Positions 1-9,235 of a stretch of 64,000 bases of DNA are shown here, in pieces. A program made the translations under genes and the position numbers. Source of the DNA: Burkholderia sp. S171 (GTDB lineage Bacteria; Pseudomonadota; Gammaproteobacteria; Burkholderiales; Burkholderiaceae); assembly GCF_009766085.1 (NCBI RefSeq), contig NZ_LMUF01000035.1:163948-227947 (forward strand). Direction: 5' to 3'. The notes beneath the pieces were generated by a model. That model saw only the letters and a list, made by a program, of their open reading frames with translations, searched no databases and was not told the origin of the DNA. How positions within the stretch are numbered: position 1 is the first letter of the stretch; each line of letters begins with the position of its first letter.

Positions 1-614
1 ACCCTCCTTCTCGCGAATCCTGACATAGACACGCTTCGCCACTGGTGGTCTCGGGCAAGCACCCTTGCCAAGGATCCTGCCCACCCTCACGCGTATAGGC
101 GGCTTCGTTTCTTGGTGGGTTAGCTGCTTGGTCAGCGTGATTGTCACCCCTATTTTCTTGGGTTATGGCCTCACGTATTTTTACGGCTTGATTGCTTAGT
201 GGGTTGGCGACGTGGTTCGTCGTGCGTAATGATTTGGCTGCTGGTTTCCCGCGGATAGCGCGGGGTGAACCTTGGGCAGGTTCAGTCACTGGTGGCGAAG
301 CGAGTCAGAACCCGTGTTCGGAGAAGGAGGGTTTCACACATCCTCCGCTCTGGCGAGCACCGTGCTTTTGGGGCACCCATGAATAGAAACTGCACGCTGT
401 GGACACTTAGGGTAGTGCGGTTAAAGCGTTTTCTTTGCTTCGTTTCTTTGTCGCTTTGGACAAAGAAATGACGTGCCGCCACGCACAGTGGCTAACAGTG
501 CTAAAGAGAAAATCCGACTCTCGCAGACCGCTAACAATGAAAGCAGCAACCCGGCATCAACCCCGACCGCCCGCCCCGAAACCAGAACCCCGTCCACCGG
601 CGCGAGCACCCCCC
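1..614. other. Non-coding region with repeat-like sequence
   Basis: I find no convincing gene here. Short open frames exist on both strands but lack ribosome binding sites, recognisable domains and the codon bias of the neighbours. Base composition is visibly less GC-rich than the flanking coding DNA, which suggests a decayed insertion or non-coding island. The right part carries the inverted repeats listed separately. Confidence 0.5.
421..510. repeat. Palindromic repeat-like element
   Basis: Two inverted repeats lie back to back. The first has perfect 10-bp arms TTTCTTTGTC / GACAAAGAAA at 443-452 and 459-468 with a 6-nt loop. The second has arms GCCAC / GTGGC at 478-482 and 488-492. From memory, very similar strings recur between genes in Burkholderia and Paraburkholderia genomes, so I call this a dispersed intergenic element. 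Only this copy is in the window, so the repeat status is recalled knowledge, not something seen here. Confidence 0.45.
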
Positions 615-1688
615 TCAGACCAGCCTCAAATAAACCAGCTCGCGCTTGAGATACGCATAAAAAATCGGCGCAGCGATCACTCCTGGCAGTCCAAAAGCAG
701 CTTCCATCGCGAGCATGGCCAGCAGCAATTCCCAGGCGCGCGCCTCGATCTGGCCGCCAATGATCCGCGCATTCAAGAAGTATTCGAGTTTATGAATGAC
801 GATCAGGAAGACCAGCGAAGCCACAGCAGTCCCGAACGACACCGACAATGAAATCCCCACAATAATCGCGTTCGAGACCAAGTTGCCAATCACCGGCAAC
901 AACCCGACGATAAACGTCACCATCACCAGCGTTTTCGATAGCGGCAGCCGCTCGTGAAACACCGGCAGCGCAACCAGCAAATACAACGCCGTGAACGTCG
1001 CGTTGATCGCGGAAATCTTGACCTGCGCGAAAACGATCCGCCGAAATGCTTCTGAGAACCGCGTCACGCGCGTCACAAGCGCAGTAGAAAGAGGCAAACG
1101 ATGCGTCGTCCGCGGCACACCCACCGCGATAATCGCGCCCACGATCATGCCGATCAGCACATGCCCGAAACCGCGCGCCGCGTCTTTCCCGCCTTGCTGC
1201 AACATGGCGGCGTGCGTTTGCATCAGCTCGGTCGCCTTGTCCTTCATCTGCTCGGCATCGACAGGAAGGTAGTTCGCGATCCAGTCGGGCACCTGCAGGC
1301 GAGCATGCGACGTGAGCTTCATCAACTGATCGAGCAGCTTCTGGACGCTCGGAACATCACGCTGAAAATGATCGATGAGCAAGATCGTCCCGCCCGCCAG
1401 CCCGCCCACGATCACCACCGCCACAATCACGACCGCAACCCACCGCGCTCGCCCGCTCGTCATGGTCTTTTCAATCAGGGGCGCGATGGCGTGCACGAGT
1501 TGAAACACGAGCATCCCCGCCAGCAGCGCGCCGAGCAACTGCAAATGCAGCACGAGGAACATACCCGCGAACGCGGCGATATAGCTGCCAATCTCGACCG
1601 CCGACAACTTCGGCATGCTCATGTCGCTCGTCAGCCGGACGGGCCGGACAGCGGGCCTGGTTTCGGCCGCTTCGTTGCGCTTTGCCAT
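615..1688 (-). CDS. AI-2E family transporter (PerM-like permease)
   Basis: This is a 357-residue polytopic inner-membrane protein of the AI-2E transporter / PerM family (UPF0118). Members are proposed exporters or Na+/H+-type permeases, and the substrate cannot be told from sequence. Hydrophobic segments are visible near residues 32-64, 82-106 and 170-192, with several more from about 225 to the C-terminus. A long soluble stretch separates the third and fourth. The family-typical LLPVIGNLVSNAIIVG segment is near residue 265. The gene lies 88 bp downstream of uvrA on the same strand and may be read from it. The length is normal for the family and the ATG start fits. Confidence 0.85.
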   Translation of the reverse strand: MAKRNEAAETRPAVRPVRLTSDMSMPKLSAVEIGSYIAAFAGMFLVLHLQLLGALLAGMLVFQLVHAIAPLIEKTMTSGRARWVAVVIVAVVIVGGLAGGTILLIDHFQRDVPSVQKLLDQLMKLTSHARLQVPDWIANYLPVDAEQMKDKATELMQTHAAMLQQGGKDAARGFGHVLIGMIVGAIIAVGVPRTTHRLPLSTALVTRVTRFSEAFRRIVFAQVKISAINATFTALYLLVALPVFHERLPLSKTLVMVTFIVGLLPVIGNLVSNAIIVGISLSVSFGTAVASLVFLIVIHKLEYFLNARIIGGQIEARAWELLLAMLAMEAAFGLPGVIAAPIFYAYLKRELVYLRLV

Positions 1689-1776
1689 GAATCCTTCTGT
1701 CTCCTGCCGCTAACGGGTTATCAACTGCCGCGGCCCGGACGGCGCGCGGCTCCTTGTTGCGGTGCGGGCTAATCTG

Positions 1777-4650
1777 TCATGCCGCCGATCTCGGCCTTTG
1801 CAGCAAAGGCGCAAGATATCGGCCCGTAAAACTGGCCTTCGTCTGTGCGACGTGCTCCGGCGTCCCCTGCGCAATGATCTGGCCGCCGCCGGCGCCGCCT
1901 TCCGGACCGAGGTCGATGACCCAATCCGCGGTTTTTATTACATCCAGATTATGCTCGATGATTACGACAGTATTACCTTGATCTCGTAGCCGGTGAATCA
2001 CTTCGAGCAACAGGGCGATGTCGTGAAAGTGCAGGCCGGTGGTCGGTTCATCGAGAATGTATAGCGTCCGACCTGTATCGCGCTTGCTCAGTTCCAAAGA
2101 AAGCTTGACGCGCTGCGCTTCGCCGCCGGACAGCGTAGTCGCCGACTGACCGAGCCGGATATACCCGAGACCCACGTCGAGCAAGGTTTTCAGCTTGCGC
2201 GCGACAATTGGCACGGGCTTGAAGAACTCGTACGCGGCTTCCACCGTGAGGTCGAGCACCTCGTGGATATTCTTGCCCTTGTACTGGACATCGAGCGTTT
2301 CGCGGTTGTAGCGCTTACCGTGGCAGACGTCGCACGGCACGTAGACGTCGGGCAAAAAGTGCATTTCGACTTTGAGCACGCCGTCGCCCTGGCACGCTTC
2401 GCAGCGTCCGCCCTTCACGTTGAACGAGAAACGGCCGGGATCGTAGCCCCGTTCCTTCGATGCCGGCACGCCCGCGAACAACTCGCGGATCGGCGTGAAA
2501 AGACCGGTGTAAGTCGCGGGATTCGAGCGCGGCGTACGGCCGATCGGCGATTGATCGACGTTGATCACCTTGTCGAAGTGCTCCAGCCCTTCAATCGACT
2601 CGTAAGGCGCGGGTTCGGCGGACGAACCGTAGAGATGCTGGGAAACCGCGTGGTACAGGGTGTCGTTGATGAGCGTGGACTTGCCCGAGCCGGACACGCC
2701 CGTCACGCAAGTCAGCAATCCGACCGGCAGATCAAGCGACACGTGCTTCAGATTATTGCCGTAGGCCTCGATGATCCGCAGCCGCCGTTCGTCCGGCGCC
2801 GTGCGGTCGGTCGAATAGCTGATGCTGCGTTTGCCCGATAAGTACTGTCCTGTCATCGAATTCGGGTCGTTCTCGACGTGCTTCGCCGACCCTTGCGAGA
2901 CAATCTCGCCGCCATGCACGCCCGCTCCCGGCCCCATGTCGACCACGTAGTCGGCCATACGGATCATGTCTTCATCGTGTTCGACCACGATCACTGAATT
3001 GCCGATGTCGCGCAAGTGCTTGAGCGTGGCGATGAGCCGGTCGTTGTCACGCTGATGCAAGCCGATGGACGGTTCGTCGAGCACGTACATCACGCCCGTC
3101 AAGCCGGACCCAATCTGCGATGCCAGCCGGATACGCTGCGCTTCGCCGCCGGAGAGCGTTTCGGCGCTGCGTTCCAGCGACAAATAATCCAGCCCGACGT
3201 TGTTCAGGAACGTGAGCCTCGCGACGATTTCCTTGATGACCCGATCGGCGATTTCGCCCTTCGAGCCATCCAGATGCAGCGTCTGAAAATAGCCGAGCGT
3301 CTCGCGCAGCGGCCAGCCGCTCACTTCGTAAATGGCGCGCGCGTTCTCGCCCGTGCCGAGCTTGACGTTGCGCGCCTCGGTCCGCAGCCGCGTGCCTTCG
3401 CACGCCGGGCAGGCCTGGTTGTTCTGATACTTCGCGAGTTCTTCGCGGACCGCCGCCGAATCCGTTTCCTTGTAACGGCGCTCCAGACTCGGGATGATCC
3501 CTTCGAACGCGTGCTCGCGGACCGTCGTCCGGCCGCGCTCATTGATGTACGAGAAAGGAATGACCTCTTTGCCTGAGCCGAACAGCAGGACCTTGCGGAC
3601 GTCTTCGGGCAGATCCTCAAAGGCCCCGTCTATATCGAAGTCGAAAAACGACGCCAGGCTTTGCAGCATCTGGAAATAAAACTGATTGCGCCGGTCCCAT
3701 CCTTTCACCGCGCCCGCCGCGAGCGAAAGCGACGGATGCGCGACCACCCGCTTCGGGTCGAAAAACGTGATCTGGCCGAGGCCGTCGCATTCAGGGCACG
3801 CGCCCATGGGATTGTTGAAGGAGAACAGGCGCGGCTCGAGTTCCTGCAGCGAATACGAGCAGATCGGGCAGGCGAATTTCGAGCTGTACAGATGCTCTTT
3901 CTCCGAATCCATTTCGAGCGCGATCGCTCGGCCATCGGCGAGACGCAGCGCTGTTTCGAAGGATTCCGCGAGCCGTTGCTTCATGTCCGGCCGCACTTTC
4001 AACCGGTCGATAACAACATCGATAGTGTGTTTGTCGTTCTTCTTCAGCTTGGGCAGGGACTCGATCTCGTAGATCTTCGCCACGCCTTCATTGGCCGTGC
4101 CCCCGCCCGAACGCACGCGAAACCGGATGAAACCCTGCGCCTGCATGGCTTCGAACAACTCGAGATGCTCGCCCTTGCGATCCGCCACCACGGGCGCGAG
4201 GATCATCAGCTTCGTTTCCTCGGGCATGGCGAGCGCGGCGTCGACCATTTGCGACACGCTTTGCGCTTCGAGCGGAATGTGGTGGTCCGGGCAGTGCGGC
4301 GTACCGACGCGGGCAAACAGCAAGCGCAAGTAGTCATGAATCTCGGTGACGGTGCCGACGGTCGAGCGCGGATTATGCGAAGTCGCCTTCTGCTCGATGG
4401 AAATTGCCGGCGACAATCCTTCGATCAGGTCGACGTCCGGTTTCTCCATCAACTGCAGGAATTGACGCGCGTAGGCCGACAAACTTTCGACGTAGCGGCG
4501 CTGGCCTTCGGCGTAGAGCGTGTCGAACGCGAGCGACGATTTCCCCGAACCCGACAAGCCCGTAATCACGATCAGCTTGTGACGCGGCAAGTCGAGATTG
4601 ATGTTCTTAAGATTGTGGGTGCGAGCCCCACGAATACGAATTTCTTCCAT
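1777..4650 (-). CDS. uvrA: Excinuclease ABC subunit A (UvrA)
   Basis: UvrA is the damage-sensing ATPase of nucleotide excision repair and loads UvrB at lesions. The 957-residue protein has the full two-ABC-module layout. The first Walker A (GLSGSGKSS) is near residue 32 and the second (GVSGSGKST) is near residue 650. Both ABC signature motifs (LSGGEAQRI and LSGGEAQRVKLS) are present. Two zinc-binding cysteine clusters are visible, CPIC...CPEC and CEAC...CDVC. It is divergent from the MFS gene across a 307-bp gap. I see no clear SOS (LexA) box in that gap. Confidence 0.98.
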   Translation of the reverse strand: MEEIRIRGARTHNLKNINLDLPRHKLIVITGLSGSGKSSLAFDTLYAEGQRRYVESLSAYARQFLQLMEKPDVDLIEGLSPAISIEQKATSHNPRSTVGTVTEIHDYLRLLFARVGTPHCPDHHIPLEAQSVSQMVDAALAMPEETKLMILAPVVADRKGEHLELFEAMQAQGFIRFRVRSGGGTANEGVAKIYEIESLPKLKKNDKHTIDVVIDRLKVRPDMKQRLAESFETALRLADGRAIALEMDSEKEHLYSSKFACPICSYSLQELEPRLFSFNNPMGACPECDGLGQITFFDPKRVVAHPSLSLAAGAVKGWDRRNQFYFQMLQSLASFFDFDIDGAFEDLPEDVRKVLLFGSGKEVIPFSYINERGRTTVREHAFEGIIPSLERRYKETDSAAVREELAKYQNNQACPACEGTRLRTEARNVKLGTGENARAIYEVSGWPLRETLGYFQTLHLDGSKGEIADRVIKEIVARLTFLNNVGLDYLSLERSAETLSGGEAQRIRLASQIGSGLTGVMYVLDEPSIGLHQRDNDRLIATLKHLRDIGNSVIVVEHDEDMIRMADYVVDMGPGAGVHGGEIVSQGSAKHVENDPNSMTGQYLSGKRSISYSTDRTAPDERRLRIIEAYGNNLKHVSLDLPVGLLTCVTGVSGSGKSTLINDTLYHAVSQHLYGSSAEPAPYESIEGLEHFDKVINVDQSPIGRTPRSNPATYTGLFTPIRELFAGVPASKERGYDPGRFSFNVKGGRCEACQGDGVLKVEMHFLPDVYVPCDVCHGKRYNRETLDVQYKGKNIHEVLDLTVEAAYEFFKPVPIVARKLKTLLDVGLGYIRLGQSATTLSGGEAQRVKLSLELSKRDTGRTLYILDEPTTGLHFHDIALLLEVIHRLRDQGNTVVIIEHNLDVIKTADWVIDLGPEGGAGGGQIIAQGTPEHVAQTKASFTGRYLAPLLQRPRSAA

Positions 4651-4684
4651 GAACCGGGCGGAAAGTAAGGGGGCTAAACCTGCT

Positions 4685-4690
4685 ACTATA
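4685..4690 (-). promoter_or_regulatory. Possible -10 element of uvrA
   Basis: Read on the minus strand this is TATAGT, 35 nt upstream of the uvrA start codon. No good -35 hexamer is visible at the right distance, so this is only a candidate. Confidence 0.3.
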
Positions 4691-4957
4691 ACGACTTTTC
4701 GAGGGCGCGTTGCCCGCGCTCATCGGCGTCGATCAAGCGTGCGGCGGGGTTGCGAAGGGTGTTGGCGGATTGTTCACGCGGCGCTCGGGCAATATCCGCG
4801 CAAGTTTTGCGTGCCGCGCCGGCGAAGGTTTGAAGCAGGTCCAGACGCTCCAGCCACCCGTCTCATATAGTGCCGTTCCGGGCAACCACAAGGCGGCCGT
4901 GCCTGAGTTCCGCGTCCGCGCGCACGGCCAGACGCGTTTCCACATTACCTCGTCCCG

Positions 4958-6160
4958 ATGTCCAATCCGTCTGTTACGTCCACACGTTTGAGCGCGCCCG
5001 AGTTGCGTGCGACCGTGTCGCTTGCCGCTATCTTTGCGCTGCGCATGCTCGGTCTCTTCATGATCATGCCGGTGTTTTCCATTTACGCGAAAACCATCCC
5101 CGGCGGCGACAACGTGCTGCTGGTCGGCATCGCGCTTGGCGCTTACGGGGTCACGCAGTCGCTGTTGTACATCTTTTATGGCTGGGTCTCGGACAAGCTC
5201 GGGCGCAAGCCAGTGATCGCGTTCGGGCTGATCGTGTTCGCCATCGGCAGTTTTGTGGCGGCAGTCGGCCATTCCATGACGTGGATCATCGTCGGTCGCG
5301 TGATCCAGGGCATGGGGGCGGTATCGTCGGCGGTGATTGCGTTTATCGCCGATCTGACCTCTGAGGAAAACCGCACGAAAGCCATGGCCATGGTGGGTGC
5401 GAGCATTGGCGTCTCGTTCGCTGTGGCCATTGTCGGCGCGCCGATCGTGTTCGAGTGGGTCGGCATGAGCGGATTGTTCACGCTGATCGGATTTTTATCG
5501 ATACTCGCGGTCGGCGTTGTGATCTGGGTCGTCCCGGACGCGCCGAAGCCTCCCGTGCACGTCAAAGCGCCGTTTGCCGAAGTACTGCACAACGTGGAAT
5601 TGCTGCGCCTGAACTTCGGTGTGCTCGTGTTGCACGCGACGCAAACCGCGCTGTTTCTCGTTGTGCCGCGCATTCTGGAAGCGGGCGGTTTGCCGGTCGC
5701 AGCCCACTGGAAAGTCTATTTGCCCGTGATGGGCCTGGCGTTCGTCATGATGGTCCCGGCCATTATTGCCGCGGAAAAACGCGGAAAAATGAAGGCCGTG
5801 ATGGTCAGCGCCATAGGTCTTATCCTGATTGGCCAGTTGTTACTCGGCGCCGCTCCGCATACCCTGTGGTCAGTGGCCGCAGTTTTGTTCGTGTATTTCC
5901 TGGGCTTCAATGTGCTGGAAGCGTCGCAGCCGTCGCTTGTCTCCAAACTCGCGCCTGGCACGAGAAAAGGGGCGGCGGCAGGCGTCTACAACACAACGCA
6001 GTCGATCGGCCTCGCCATTGGCGGGGTGATCGGCGGCTGGCTGCTGAAAGTAGACGGGCAGAGCGCTGTATTTTTCGCGTGCTCGGGGTTGGTTTTTGCA
6101 TGGCTGATCGTGGCGGCGAACATGAAACCGCCGCCGCAAAAAGTCCGGCGCACGGCTTAA
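4958..6160 (+). CDS. MFS transporter (DHA1, YajR-like)
   Basis: This is a 400-residue major facilitator with about 12 hydrophobic segments. The first helix and loop (LRMLGLFMIMPVFSIYA) and the GWVSDKLGRKP loop-2/3 motif strongly resemble E. coli YajR and related proton-driven exporters. It ends after helix 12 and so lacks the C-terminal YAM domain of YajR. The substrate is unknown. It sits between uvrA and ssb, an arrangement I recall as conserved in Burkholderiaceae, which suggests linkage by descent and not a repair role. The ATG at 4958 gives an N-terminus ending just before helix 1. Confidence 0.88.
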   Translation: MSNPSVTSTRLSAPELRATVSLAAIFALRMLGLFMIMPVFSIYAKTIPGGDNVLLVGIALGAYGVTQSLLYIFYGWVSDKLGRKPVIAFGLIVFAIGSFVAAVGHSMTWIIVGRVIQGMGAVSSAVIAFIADLTSEENRTKAMAMVGASIGVSFAVAIVGAPIVFEWVGMSGLFTLIGFLSILAVGVVIWVVPDAPKPPVHVKAPFAEVLHNVELLRLNFGVLVLHATQTALFLVVPRILEAGGLPVAAHWKVYLPVMGLAFVMMVPAIIAAEKRGKMKAVMVSAIGLILIGQLLLGAAPHTLWSVAAVLFVYFLGFNVLEASQPSLVSKLAPGTRKGAAAGVYNTTQSIGLAIGGVIGGWLLKVDGQSAVFFACSGLVFAWLIVAANMKPPPQKVRRTA

Positions 6161-6306
6161 GCCGTTGTCGTTTTTTGTCGGGCGTATTTTGCCGTATTGG
6201 CGAAATTTTGCCGCAGCGTGGCGCATGAGGCGTGTGCGGATTTTGCCGGTCGTGCTGAACAGGCCGACTGCCACCGCGTGTTGCGTTGCGAGCGCACTGC
6301 ATCAGG

Positions 6307-6325
6307 TCAAATTGAATTGAATTGA
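6307..6325 (+). repeat. Short AATTG tandem repeat before ssb
   Basis: Three head-to-tail copies of the pentamer AATTG lie immediately upstream of the ssb ribosome binding site. Such AT-rich pentamers can vary in copy number and change translation spacing or promoter strength. No function is shown. Confidence 0.4.
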
Positions 6326-6341
6326 ATCAACAGGAGAAATC

Positions 6342-6869
6342 ATGGCATCCGTCAATAAAGTCATTCTCGTCGGCAATCTGGGAGCCGATCCTGAAACCCG
6401 CTATCTGCCAAGCGGCGACGCCGTGGCCAACATCCGCCTTGCCACCACCGATCGCTTCAAGGACAAAACGTCCGGCGAGATGAAGGAGCTGACGGAATGG
6501 CATCGCGTGTCGTTTTTCGGGCGGCTGGCCGAGATCGTAAACGAGTATCTGAAGAAGGGCTCGTCGGTGTATATCGAGGGCCGGATCCGTACGCGCAAGT
6601 ACACCGATCAAGCGGGCGTGGAAAAGTATGCGACTGAGATTGTCGCTGAACAAATGCAGATGCTGGGTGGACGCAGCGGTGCAGGCGGCGGTGGCGGTGA
6701 TGAAGGCTACAGCCGTGCGCCTGCCGAGCGTAGCGGCGGCGGTGGTGCTAGCCGCGGCGGGGCAGCGGCAGGACGTCCTGCGGGCGGCGGTAACGCAGGC
6801 GGCGCAAGCCGTCCGAGCGCACCGGCAGGTGGTGGCTTTGACGAAATGGACGACGATATTCCGTTCTGA
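6342..6869 (+). CDS. ssb: Single-stranded DNA-binding protein
   Basis: SSB coats single-stranded DNA in replication, recombination and repair. The 175-residue protein has an N-terminal OB-fold (about residues 1-110, starting MASVNKVILVGNLGADPE). A glycine/alanine-rich disordered linker follows, about residues 112-165. The acidic C-terminal tip DEMDDDIPF recruits partner proteins. AGGAGAAATC precedes the ATG at good spacing. It is followed by a strong intrinsic terminator. Length and tail are standard for beta-proteobacteria. Confidence 0.98.
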   Translation: MASVNKVILVGNLGADPETRYLPSGDAVANIRLATTDRFKDKTSGEMKELTEWHRVSFFGRLAEIVNEYLKKGSSVYIEGRIRTRKYTDQAGVEKYATEIVAEQMQMLGGRSGAGGGGGDEGYSRAPAERSGGGGASRGGAAAGRPAGGGNAGGASRPSAPAGGGFDEMDDDIPF

Positions 6870-6903
6870 TCTGAGTACCCGCAGTTTTCGCTGCGTTTGA
6901 TTG

Positions 6904-6929
6904 AAAAGCCCGCCTCGAGCGGGCTTTTT
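6904..6929 (+). terminator. Intrinsic terminator after ssb
   Basis: A GC-rich hairpin with arms AAAAGCCCGC / GCGGGCTTTTT and a 5-nt loop ends in a T run, 34 bp past the ssb stop codon. Confidence 0.9.
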
Positions 6930-7330
6930 GCATTGTGCGTATGCCCAGGTCACGATCAATCAGTCGCTGGCGTTCAGCGCATTTGAGCGGGACGGTGACG
7001 CTCGACCGATGGTGTCGGGAAATAAGCGTTGCAATCGCGCCACTTGCCAGCGACCAGCACGTGATGGCCGAAAAATATAAACACCGAGAAAAAATGTCCG
7101 ATGTGTAACGCCGGACATATTTGCGCTCACCTCGCCTAGCGCCGAAGTAGATTCCAGATAGAGCGGCTTCCGGTCTATTCGTGACCACGATAAAAGACGA
7201 GCGGGCAGATGATCGTGCCATTGCGCGAAGAATCTCAGTAAAGCTCAATTTTCGTCCACCCCTCCGAGTGACCGGTACATATTGCTGCCTTTCGCGCGAT
7301 CGTCGGTTGCGAATAGAGAAACGAGTTGGA

Positions 7331-7365
7331 GAATTATTCCTAAACCGAAAGGATTAGGATAATTC
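7331..7365. promoter_or_regulatory. Long inverted repeat with RcsB-like half-sites, candidate operator
   Basis: The outer arms GAATTAT / ATAATTC and inner arms CCTAA / TTAGG are near-perfectly complementary around a central CC-GAAA-GG. One T is bulged and one A faces A. The left half contains ATTCCTAAA, close to the right half (ATTCCTA) of the RcsAB box of enterobacteria as I recall it. The downstream regulators carry RcsB/EvgA-type DNA-binding domains. An autoregulatory operator is inferred; an RNA hairpin is the alternative. Confidence 0.5.
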
Positions 7366-7526
7366 GTATAGGAGGGTCGGCTATTTGAAAATTACTCTGG
7401 CCCACGTTGAACCCCGCGATGCAGCATGTCGGCCACAAGCCGCCCATAGTAGGCAAAAAGCCCGGCAGATGAGCGCGCCGACCCGCGCCGCAATAAGACA
7501 AGTCTTGGAATGGACGCGCCCTCTAC

Positions 7527-7547
7527 AGGAACATTGAGAGTGTTCCT
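7527..7547. promoter_or_regulatory. Inverted repeat AGGAACA-N7-TGTTCCT
   Basis: Perfect 7-bp arms separated by 7 nt lie 115 bp upstream of the first response-regulator start. The dyad size fits a dimeric regulator site. The element is followed by TATATAGAG, which may be part of a promoter. The binding protein is unknown. Confidence 0.4.
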
Positions 7548-7661
7548 ATATAGAGCGGCTTATCGCCGTGTTCTTATGTGCAACCGCGCATTAGCAAATT
7601 GATCGTTGCCAATCGGTGCGGATTCAACCCGAAGTGCATACAAAAAAACTGAGAGGCCGCA

Positions 7662-8309
7662 TTGAAACTGCGAATCGTTCTGGCCGACGATCATCCATTC
7701 GTTTTGCTCGGTATTCGAGCAACGTTCAGCACGGATGAAAATCTGGAAGTCGTGGCCGAGGCTGCGAGCGCAGCAGAGTTGCTGCGGCTGCTGGCGTACA
7801 CCCCGTGCGACGTGCTGGTGACCGACTTCGCCATGCCAGAGCAAGGCTTGCAGGCGGAAGACGGCCTGCGGCTGATCAAGCGCTTGCGGCGAGACTGGCC
7901 GGCCATCAGCATCGTCGTGCTAACCAGCATGAGCAACGTCGCCATCCTGCGCTCAATCCTGGCCGCTGGCGCAATGAGCTTGCTCAACAAGGTCGAATCC
8001 ATGGACGAGCTTGCGGCAGCAGTCAAGTTTGCGGGCGTTGGACGTCGTTACCTGAGCACGTCGATCGTCTCGGCGCTGGCCGTGGCCGGAGCAGAAACCG
8101 ACGCGCTAGGAGAGAGCCCGCGCCTTTCGCCGCGGGAGATCGAAGTCGTGCGGATGTTCGCAAGCGGTTTGTCGATCACCGAGATCGCGCGTTTCATGAA
8201 ACGCGATGTCCGCACGATCAGCCGTCAGAAGCGTGACGCCATGGGCAAGCTCGGCGTCCAGAACGATCCGGGACTATTCGCGTTTGCACGCGCGCACGGG
8301 ATGACGTGA
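7662..8309 (+). CDS. Response regulator, RcsB/EvgA/BvgA type (first of three)
   Basis: This 215-residue cytoplasmic two-component regulator has a receiver domain at residues 1-120: acidic pair D9/D10, phospho-acceptor D55 in LVTDFAMP, and a lysine in LLNKVES. A LuxR/FixJ-type helix-turn-helix covers about residues 147-208 (LSPREIEVVRMFASGL...DVRTISRQKRDAMGKLGV). The RTISxQK-AMxKLG signature places it with RcsB, EvgA and BvgA. The start is TTG, preceded by GAGAGG at 5-nt spacing, and no ATG fits the receiver start. Two paralogues follow. The probable phosphodonor is the hybrid kinase at 10881. Target genes are unknown. Confidence 0.88.
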   Translation: MKLRIVLADDHPFVLLGIRATFSTDENLEVVAEAASAAELLRLLAYTPCDVLVTDFAMPEQGLQAEDGLRLIKRLRRDWPAISIVVLTSMSNVAILRSILAAGAMSLLNKVESMDELAAAVKFAGVGRRYLSTSIVSALAVAGAETDALGESPRLSPREIEVVRMFASGLSITEIARFMKRDVRTISRQKRDAMGKLGVQNDPGLFAFARAHGMT

Positions 8310-8463
8310 TGTTGCAGATTGCGAAAGGCTTTCGGAGGCATCTTATGTTGATGACGGCGCGGATCAACGATCCTTCAGCGGGCCGTGCAAGCACCGGAAA
8401 ATTGAAACCCGCCGCGAGCGGACGCATCACCTGGGCGAATTTCAGGTTAGAAGAGGTTAGTAA

Positions 8464-9141
8464 ATGATTGCGTTCACTCAACGAATCAAATTAGCGGTAG
8501 CGGACGATCATCCATTAGTTGTTCTTGCCATCGAGCGCCTGATTGCAAATGTGCAGAACATTGAAATTGTGTGCCGCGCGCAGGATTCAACCGGGCTGGT
8601 AAAAGCACTCGAGAAGCAGGAATGTGACGTCGTCATCATGGATTTTTACATGCCGGGTGGGGAGCATGGCGATGGTATCGACTTGATCAAATACATCGTC
8701 GAACATCATTCGAAAGCGGCAATTGTCGTTTTATCCATGACAACGGATGCGGACCTGATCGCGCGTGCGCTCGATGCCGGCGCCAACGCGGTGGTCAGCA
8801 AGCAGGACCGGTTGGAACTTATCTATGTGGCGATCGTGACCGTGCTCGCGCACGAGGATTATCTTGGCCCGTCCGTGCGCGCACTGCTCGCGGACGCGAG
8901 TTCGGCAAACCAGGTAGATCTCATTCGACAGAAACTCACGCGCCGTGAACTCGACGTCATTGCCCGCTATGCGCGCGGTGGCAACGTCACCGAAATCGCG
9001 CGCGAACTCGGACGCAGCGTCAAGACAATCAGCGCGCAAAAATGCGCCGCCATGCGCAAGCTCGATTTATCGACGGATGCCGAGCTTTACCGGTTTGCAT
9101 TCGACAGTGGTCTGGTCCAGGCACAACGGCTGGGGGTTTAG
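8464..9141 (+). CDS. Response regulator, RcsB/EvgA/BvgA type (second of three)
   Basis: This 225-residue paralogue of its neighbours has a receiver at about residues 8-128, with D14/D15, acceptor D60 in VIMDFYMP, and a lysine in VVSKQDR. A C-terminal LuxR-type helix-turn-helix follows (LTRRELDVIARYARGGNVTE and SVKTISAQKCAAMRKL). AGAAGAGG lies 6-7 nt before the ATG. It is separated from the first regulator by 154 bp without a gene, so it may have its own promoter. Sequence divergence from the other two is high outside the signature motifs, which points to an old duplication and probably different DNA or partner specificity. Confidence 0.9.
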   Translation: MIAFTQRIKLAVADDHPLVVLAIERLIANVQNIEIVCRAQDSTGLVKALEKQECDVVIMDFYMPGGEHGDGIDLIKYIVEHHSKAAIVVLSMTTDADLIARALDAGANAVVSKQDRLELIYVAIVTVLAHEDYLGPSVRALLADASSANQVDLIRQKLTRRELDVIARYARGGNVTEIARELGRSVKTISAQKCAAMRKLDLSTDAELYRFAFDSGLVQAQRLGV

Positions 9142-9166
9142 CCAGCGGCGTTGCAAGCCGTCGTTA

Positions 9167-9183
9167 TACAAGTAGGACTTGTA
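9167..9183. promoter_or_regulatory. Perfect inverted repeat TACAAGT-AGG-ACTTGTA
   Basis: Seven-base-pair arms surround a 3-nt centre, 26 bp after the second regulator stop and about 53 bp before the likely ATG of the third. It could be an operator or, in RNA, a small hairpin. It also contains a possible TTG start for the third regulator. Confidence 0.45.
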
Positions 9184-9235
9184 CACATCAGGTCCAGGAG
9201 ACACGTGGGCCATCACGTACCAGGCGTATAAGAAA

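Larger units (their letters stand above)
6930..7661. other. Long regulatory intergenic region before the response-regulator locus
   Basis: I see no gene in these 730 bases. Short open frames here lack ribosome binding sites and domain similarity. The region is rich in inverted repeats (7331-7365 and 7527-7547, listed separately) and is a likely control region for the three-regulator locus that follows. Confidence 0.6.

Noticed and set aside
435..851. A 138-codon open frame starting in the repeat-like region
   Set aside because: It runs into the antisense of the AI-2E-family permease, is Pro/Arg rich and has no ribosome binding site.
4651..4957. SOS (LexA) box between uvrA and the MFS gene
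   Set aside because: I looked for CTG-N10-CAG-type dyads with an AT-rich centre and found none convincing.
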